Origin: Gammaproteobacteria bacterium
GTDB lineage: Bacteria > Pseudomonadota > Gammaproteobacteria > Eutrophobiales > Eutrophobiaceae
DNA: 11,974 bases
NCBI GenBank assembly: GCA_018676275.1
Contig: JABHFC010000320.1
Span: forward strand, 1 to 11,974
Direction of reading: 5' to 3'
The position numbers and the translations under genes are program-made. Positions 7,622 through 11,974 of this stretch are shown in pieces. Under the pieces are notes generated by a model. The model saw only the letters and a list, made by a program, of their open reading frames with translations. It did not search any database and was not told where the DNA came from. How positions within the stretch are numbered: position 1 is the first letter of the stretch; the number at the start of each line of letters is the position of its first letter.

Positions 7622-9066
7622 GTTGGGAAACAGTAATTGGTCTTGAAATCCATGTGCAACTCGCTACCAAAAGCAAAATATTTTCCGGTGCAGCTACCGC
7701 CTACGGCGCTGACGCAAATACCCAGGCCTGTGCTGTAGATCTTGGTTTACCGGGCGTATTACCCGTCATAAATGAAGAAGCTATTCGTAGCGCCGTTAAA
7801 TTTGGCCTTGCTATAGATGCTCAAATTGCCCCACATTCTGTGTTTGCACGGAAAAATTATTTTTATCCTGACCTGCCTAAAGGCTATCAAATAAGTCAGT
7901 TTGAGCTTCCCATTGTCAGTGGTGGAACGGTGGAAATTCAATTACAGGATGGAATAAAAAAGACTATTAATGTAACCCGCGCCCACCTTGAAGAGGATGC
8001 GGGTAAATCTGTTCATGAAGGCTTTGGTAATTTAACCGGGATTGACCTGAATCGTGCGGGCACTCCCTTGATTGAGATCGTGTCTGAACCTGAAATGTGT
8101 TCGGCTGAAGAAGCTGTGGCATACATGAAAAAAATTCATACGCTGGTACGATACCTGGAAATTTCTGATGGCAATATGCAGGAAGGATCATTTCGTTGCG
8201 ATGCTAATGTGTCAATCAGGGCTTCAGGTGAAACCAGTCTCGGAACCCGCGCCGAGATAAAGAATATAAATTCATTTCGCTTTGTCGAACAGGCGATAAA
8301 CCACGAAGTTGAACGGCAGATTGATATTCTCGAAGAAGGCGGCAAAGTCGTACAGGAAACACGTTTATACGACCCCGATAAAAACGAAACACGTTCTATG
8401 CGTAGCAAAGAAGAAGCTAATGATTATCGTTACTTCCCGGACCCGGACTTATTACCGGTAGAGTTGAGTAGAGATGAAATTGATGCCATCCGAACTCAAT
8501 TACCTGAATTACCTGATGCCAGACGTAGTCGTTTTATCAAGGAGCTGGCACTTTCTGAGTATGATAGTGAATCATTGACAGCAAACAAGGAAATCGCAGA
8601 TTATTTTGAATCCGCCTTAAGCGCTGCTGGTGGTGAAGCTAAACTCTGTTCAAACTGGGTTATGGGAGAACTATCTGCTGCACTAAACCGCGAGAACAAA
8701 GAAATCTCTGAAAGTCCGGTCAGCGCTAATATGCTGGGGCAACTGGTACTGCGTATTAAGGACAACACAATCTCAAACAATATCGCTAAGCAGGTTTTTG
8801 AAGCAATGTGGAATGGAGAAGGCGATGCTGATGGCATTATTGAAGCAAGAGGTTTAAAACAGCTTACCGATTCCGGAGAGATTGAAAAACTGGTTGATGA
8901 TGTAATTTCTGATAATCCTGAACAGGTAGAGCAATTTCGAAATAGCCCGGAAGAAAAACGCGGTAAACTCATCGGTTTTTTTGTTGGCCAGGTAATGAAA
9001 AAATCCAGGGGCAAAGCAAACCCACAACAGGTAAACCAGCTGTTAAGTGAAAAACTGAACGGTTAA
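7618..9066 (+). CDS. gatB: Asp-tRNA(Asn)/Glu-tRNA(Gln) amidotransferase subunit GatB
   Basis: 482 residues. GatB is the kinase and transamidase subunit: it phosphorylates the misacylated Glu or Asp on the tRNA and replaces phosphate with ammonia delivered from GatA. Visible signatures are the N-terminal WETVIGLEIHVQL (3-15), KNYFYPDLPKGYQISQ (79-94), HLEEDAGK (123-130), DLNRAGTPLIEIVSEPE (143-159), TRAEIKNINSF (210-220) and YRYFPDPDLLP (270-280). The last 150 or so residues form the helical, YqeY-like tail that contacts the tRNA elbow, ending in GKLIGFFVGQVMKKSRGKANP and a final helix. The ATG overlaps the gatA stop by 4 nt. Two cysteines near the N-terminus of some GatB proteins that bind zinc are not obvious here (only Cys38 and Cys161 nearby). 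Confidence 0.97.
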   Translation: MSWETVIGLEIHVQLATKSKIFSGAATAYGADANTQACAVDLGLPGVLPVINEEAIRSAVKFGLAIDAQIAPHSVFARKNYFYPDLPKGYQISQFELPIVSGGTVEIQLQDGIKKTINVTRAHLEEDAGKSVHEGFGNLTGIDLNRAGTPLIEIVSEPEMCSAEEAVAYMKKIHTLVRYLEISDGNMQEGSFRCDANVSIRASGETSLGTRAEIKNINSFRFVEQAINHEVERQIDILEEGGKVVQETRLYDPDKNETRSMRSKEEANDYRYFPDPDLLPVELSRDEIDAIRTQLPELPDARRSRFIKELALSEYDSESLTANKEIADYFESALSAAGGEAKLCSNWVMGELSAALNRENKEISESPVSANMLGQLVLRIKDNTISNNIAKQVFEAMWNGEGDADGIIEARGLKQLTDSGEIEKLVDDVISDNPEQVEQFRNSPEEKRGKLIGFFVGQVMKKSRGKANPQQVNQLLSEKLNG

Positions 9067-9150
9067 TATATACAAGTTTGACGGTGCGAAAATACACACT
9101 TGCAAATGCAAACATTTCAACAAAAATACTTTTACTAACAAATCACAATT

Positions 9151-10248
9151 ATGAAAAACTATAAAATAGCTATTCTGGACGGAGACGGTATTGGTCCCGA
9201 AATTATGATAGAAGCCATCAAAGTCCTTAAAGTCATTGAGCAACGTAACGACATTAAATTTGAACTGCAACATGCTTCTTTTGGCGGTTGCGCTTATTTT
9301 GAATCTGGTCATCCATTCCCGGAAGAAACTAAAAAGGTTTGTGACGAAGCCGATGCCATTCTCAAAGGTCCAATAGGACTTAATCACGAGGAATCAGAAA
9401 AGATTCCTGTGGATTTACGTCCTGAACGTGGAGCTCTCCTGCCTTTACGCAAGCGTCTCAATACCTATGCAAACTTTCGCCCAGTTTCATTACCGAAAGG
9501 TCTGGCACATTTCTCTCCACTGAAAGCGGAAATAATCGGAGACGGCATTGACATGATTATGATTCGGGAACTGGTCGGTGGCCTCTATTTTGGCAAAAAA
9601 GAAGTAGGCGTCAATGATGACGGTCTGCGTTATGTGAAAGAAACGCTGGAATATGATGAGTCACAGATTGAACGCATTGTCCGTGTTGGTTTCGATCAAT
9701 CCATGCGTCGCAAAAAAATACTACACAATATCCACAAAAGTAATGTACTAAAATCCAGTGTGCTCTGGAATGAAGTTCTCGGTGAAGTCGCTGAAGACTA
9801 TCCGGATGTGGAAGTAAAGCACATGCTGGTTGATGCTGCGGCAACTGCACTATGCCTGAACCCCACTCAGTTTGATGTAATGGTAATGGAAAACATGTTT
9901 GGGGACATTCTCAGTGATCAGGGTGGTGGTATTCTTGGATCATTAGGTCTTATGCCTTCTGCCTGTATCGGTGATGCAAGCGCCTATTATGAACCTTCCC
10001 ACGGTTCCGCACCCGATATTGCCGGACAAAATATAGCCAACCCGTATTCGATGATTGGTTCTGTTGCGATGATGCTGGAGTTGAGTTTTGACATGCTGGA
10101 TGAGTCGAAAAATGTCTGGAACGCCATGCAAAGTGTTTTTGCGGATGGCTATTCAACACCCGATCTATCGAAACCCGGCGCTGATGTGCTTATGATCAAA
10201 ACTGATGAATTCGGCGATCGTGTTGTTGAAGCATTGAAAACAAAATGA
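9151..10248 (+). CDS. leuB: 3-Isopropylmalate dehydrogenase-type enzyme (LeuB-like)
   Basis: 365 residues, normal for LeuB (beta-decarboxylating dehydrogenase family). LeuB oxidises and decarboxylates 3-isopropylmalate with NAD+. By alignment to E. coli LeuB by eye (offset of one), the catalytic and metal residues are all present: Arg100, Arg110, Arg139, Tyr146, Lys196, Asp228, Asp252 and Asp256. HGSAPDIAG (284-292) with Asp289 indicates NAD rather than NADP. PERGALLPLRK (91-101) is the isopropylmalate-type substrate loop. Departures from the usual pattern are ELVGGLYFG in place of ELTGGIYFG and HKSNVL in place of DKANVL. It starts 84 nt after gatB with no visible Shine-Dalgarno. leuC and leuD are absent here. 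A related substrate, such as another 2-alkylmalate, cannot be excluded, so the gene symbol is provisional. Confidence 0.82.
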   Translation: MKNYKIAILDGDGIGPEIMIEAIKVLKVIEQRNDIKFELQHASFGGCAYFESGHPFPEETKKVCDEADAILKGPIGLNHEESEKIPVDLRPERGALLPLRKRLNTYANFRPVSLPKGLAHFSPLKAEIIGDGIDMIMIRELVGGLYFGKKEVGVNDDGLRYVKETLEYDESQIERIVRVGFDQSMRRKKILHNIHKSNVLKSSVLWNEVLGEVAEDYPDVEVKHMLVDAAATALCLNPTQFDVMVMENMFGDILSDQGGGILGSLGLMPSACIGDASAYYEPSHGSAPDIAGQNIANPYSMIGSVAMMLELSFDMLDESKNVWNAMQSVFADGYSTPDLSKPGADVLMIKTDEFGDRVVEALKTK

Positions 10249-10296
10249 TACTTCAGAGATTTGAAACCATCTCTTTTTGCACATAGCCGAAATAAT

Positions 10297-10731
10297 ATGC
10301 AGTTAACTCCGTTCCATGTTGCCGTCCAGGTTCGTGACATTGATGAGGCCAGGGATTTCTATGGAGTCAAAATGGCTCTTCCTGAAGGAAGAAGTGCAGA
10401 TAAATGGATTGATTTTAATATGTTTGGTCATCAATTCGTCACTCATCTAAATCTGGAAATCGGTAAGCATGGGAAGGTATCCAATATATCAAACCCGGTA
10501 GACGGTCATGGGGTGCCAGTACCACATTGTGGTGTTGTCATGCATTTTGATGACTGGGAAAAACTGGCTGATAAAGTTAGCGTATTTATTAGTGATTTTA
10601 TTATCGAGCCCTATATCCGATTTAAGGGAGAAACCGGAGAACAGGGTTGTATGTTTTTTACAGACCCGTCTGGAAACGCTCTGGAATTCAAAGCTTTTAG
10701 AAATATAGAACAGGATTTATTTGCAAAATAG
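10297..10731 (+). CDS. VOC-superfamily (glyoxalase/dioxygenase fold) protein
   Basis: 144 residues, the size of a single-chain VOC protein with two beta-alpha-beta-beta-beta modules (about 4-55 and 75-133). The opening FHVAVQVRDIDEARDFYG and the ending FFTDPSGNALEFKAF are typical. Likely metal ligands are His7, His45 or His50, His77 and Glu130. I recall a conserved proteobacterial subgroup with the same WIDFN.FGHQ, VPVPHCGV and EPYIRFKGE..EQ segments, usually annotated only as glyoxalase/bleomycin resistance/dioxygenase family; its substrate is not known to me. ATG 10297 is chosen because homologs begin at this point; a TTG at 10261 in the same frame would add 12 residues. It lies 48 nt after the leuB-like stop and may share its transcript. 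No convincing ribosome site is visible. Confidence 0.85.
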   Translation: MQLTPFHVAVQVRDIDEARDFYGVKMALPEGRSADKWIDFNMFGHQFVTHLNLEIGKHGKVSNISNPVDGHGVPVPHCGVVMHFDDWEKLADKVSVFISDFIIEPYIRFKGETGEQGCMFFTDPSGNALEFKAFRNIEQDLFAK

Positions 10732-10778
10732 GGAACAGACCAAGGTTTTGATATTACCAATATATGTAGTCTGTCCCC
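10731..10778. repeat. Imperfect inverted repeat between convergent genes (REP-like element, possible bidirectional terminator)
   Basis: GGGAACAGAC (10731-10740) pairs with GTCTGTCCCC (10769-10778) in 9 of 10 positions. Inside lies a smaller inverted repeat, ATATT (10751-10755) / AATAT (10759-10763), with an ACC loop. The first base is the last base of the VOC stop codon, and the outer end is 3 nt from the leuA-type stop. From memory, GGGGACAGAC-type ends are scattered through many gammaproteobacterial genomes, often near REP-associated tyrosine transposases; I cannot verify this here. On the minus strand the stem is followed by TATTTT and on the plus strand by GGTTTAATT, so termination in the minus direction is possible, though without a long T-run. 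Confidence 0.65.
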
Positions 10779-10781
10779 GGT

Positions 10782-11974
10782 TTAATTGAATTGACCTGTT
10801 TCTTTCTCGTGTAATTGCAAATTGATAATTCTAAGAGCAGCATTTATTGCTGCATAGACCTGATTTGCATGTACACCTCTGGTACGCAAATTTTTACCAT
10901 TTATCTGCCAGGTAATAATACATTCTGTTAGAGCATTGGTTTCACCACCGCGGGGAATGCGAATTTCATAGTCCTGTAACTTTGGTAATAAATAGTTTTT
11001 TTTCTTTAACACCTTGTTTACCGCATTAATAAAAGCATCAAAACCACCATTTCCTTTTCCTTCTGCCTTGTGCTCCCCATCCTCCATTTCAACTTTTATA
11101 CTGACTACAGATTCCTTATGTAAACTACTGCTAACGGAACAATCTAATAACTTGATGTGCTGATAATCCTTGCTCTCCATAACATCGGCTATAATAAAAG
11201 GAAGATCATCGGGAGTGATTGTTTGTTTTGAATCACCAAGTTCGACAATACGTTTGAGAACCTTTTTCTGTGCCTCTTCGCTCAAACTTAGATCCAGAGC
11301 CTCCAGGTTTTTTAATAATGAAGCCTTGCCACTCATTTTACCCAGTGCATAGCTGCGTTTTCTATCAAACCGATTTGGGTTCAATTCACTTTCATACAGA
11401 CCCGCCTTATGATCGCCATCGGCATGAATTCCTGCTGTTTGTGTGAACACGTCCTTGCCGACGATAGGCGCATTAGCCGAAACCCATTTACCGGAGAAGG
11501 TTTCTACCATGGTGCTTAGATCAATAATATGTTGTTCATTGATTGATAGCTCCATACCCATTTTATCTTTCAGAACCACCGCAATTTCAGCCAGTGAAGC
11601 ATTCCCGGCACGTTCCCCGAGACAATTGATTGTGCAATGGATCGAACTGATCCCGGCTCTGACAGCTGCCATAACATTAGCTGTCGCTAGTCCATAATCA
11701 TTATGGGGATGAAAATCAAATTTCACATCGGGATAACGTGTGACCATATCCTTAAGACCGGAATATACTTCATCCGGTCCCATCACACCCAGTGTATCCG
11801 GTAAAAGAAAATGACTGATACCACAGTCATTAACAGAGTCCATCATGTTAAAGACATAGTCGGGACTGTTTTTATAGCCGTTAGACCAGTCTTCAAGATA
11901 CATATTTACAGCCAGGCCTTTCTTAAGAGCATATTCGACTGTTTTTTGAATATCAGAGATGTGTTCTTGCAGGG
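10782..11974 (-). CDS. LeuA-type 2-oxoacid acetyl-transferring synthase (2-isopropylmalate synthase family), 5' end outside the window
   Basis: The reading frame stays open to the right edge, giving the last 396 residues. The apparent start ATG at 11903 is internal, since 23 more coding codons (LQEHISDIQKTVEYALKKGL and on) precede it. Such enzymes condense acetyl-CoA with a 2-oxoacid. The TIM-barrel end holds the metal-binding HPHND (His88 and His90 of the fragment) and NCLGERAGN (116-124). A linker with TAGIHADGDHKAGLYE and YALGKMSGKASL follows, then a C-terminal LeuA dimer/regulatory domain (about 260-390), which usually carries feedback control. The EDWSNGYKNSPDYVF segment differs from E. 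coli LeuA and resembles a second LeuA-like group I recall from Bacteroidetes and some gammaproteobacteria. The substrate could be 2-oxoisovalerate (leucine) or pyruvate (citramalate). It converges with the LeuB-like and VOC genes. Confidence 0.8.
   Translation of the reverse strand, partial: LQEHISDIQKTVEYALKKGLAVNMYLEDWSNGYKNSPDYVFNMMDSVNDCGISHFLLPDTLGVMGPDEVYSGLKDMVTRYPDVKFDFHPHNDYGLATANVMAAVRAGISSIHCTINCLGERAGNASLAEIAVVLKDKMGMELSINEQHIIDLSTMVETFSGKWVSANAPIVGKDVFTQTAGIHADGDHKAGLYESELNPNRFDRKRSYALGKMSGKASLLKNLEALDLSLSEEAQKKVLKRIVELGDSKQTITPDDLPFIIADVMESKDYQHIKLLDCSVSSSLHKESVVSIKVEMEDGEHKAEGKGNGGFDAFINAVNKVLKKKNYLLPKLQDYEIRIPRGGETNALTECIITWQINGKNLRTRGVHANQVYAAINAALRIINLQLHEKETGQFN

Noticed and set aside
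9067..9150. Possible terminator or promoter between gatB and the LeuB-like gene (TTGCA/TGCAA at 9100-9111, TTGACG near 9076)
   Set aside because: The inverted repeat is 5 bp with a 2-nt loop and no T-run. The TTGACG lacks a credible -10 box at the right distance.
10261..10296. TTG start giving a 12-residue extension of the VOC protein
   Set aside because: The added residues do not fit the family N-terminus. The ATG at 10297 lies 6 residues before the first metal-ligand histidine, as usual.

Overview
The window looks like a chromosomal housekeeping region of a gammaproteobacterium with moderate to low GC. The protein sequences are of proteobacterial type. A shape operon (mreBCD with mrdA/rodA) placed back to back with gatCAB is an arrangement I know from this class, for example mreB next to gatC in Pseudomonas. 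No mobile genes, phage genes, CRISPR array, rRNA or tRNA could be recognised.

Left half, minus strand (about 5539 down to 1): a tightly packed cell-shape operon in the order mreB, mreC, mreD, mrdA (PBP2), rodA, then the start of an MltB-type lytic transglycosylase cut by the left edge. Junctions are short or overlapping: 4-nt overlap mreC/mreD, 1-nt overlap mrdA/rodA, 9-nt gap rodA/mltB. Together these genes encode the Rod complex: the MreB cytoskeleton, its membrane partners MreC and MreD, the SEDS glycosyltransferase RodA with its cognate transpeptidase PBP2, and an enzyme that opens the wall. mreC is notable because it appears to start at a non-canonical AUC codon.

Centre, plus strand (5821 to 9066): gatC, gatA and gatB, encoding the tRNA-dependent amidotransferase GatCAB. 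A 281-bp divergent intergenic region separates gatC from mreB and holds one plausible sigma70 promoter facing gatCAB.

Right part: on the plus strand, a LeuB-type 3-isopropylmalate dehydrogenase (9151-10248) and a small VOC/glyoxalase-fold protein (10297-10731). On the minus strand, converging on them, is the C-terminal 396 residues of a LeuA-type 2-oxoacid-elongating synthase with a LeuA dimer/regulatory domain, cut by the right edge. LeuA-type and LeuB-type genes so close together suggest leucine biosynthesis or a related 2-oxoacid chain extension. The isomerase genes leuC and leuD are not in the window. Between the convergent genes lies an imperfect inverted repeat (GGGAACAGAC / GTCTGTCCCC) resembling a dispersed repeat of gammaproteobacteria; it could also act as a terminator.

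I found no clearly undescribed system. The points most worth a second look are the mreC start codon, the intergenic inverted repeat and the divergent LeuA/LeuB pair.
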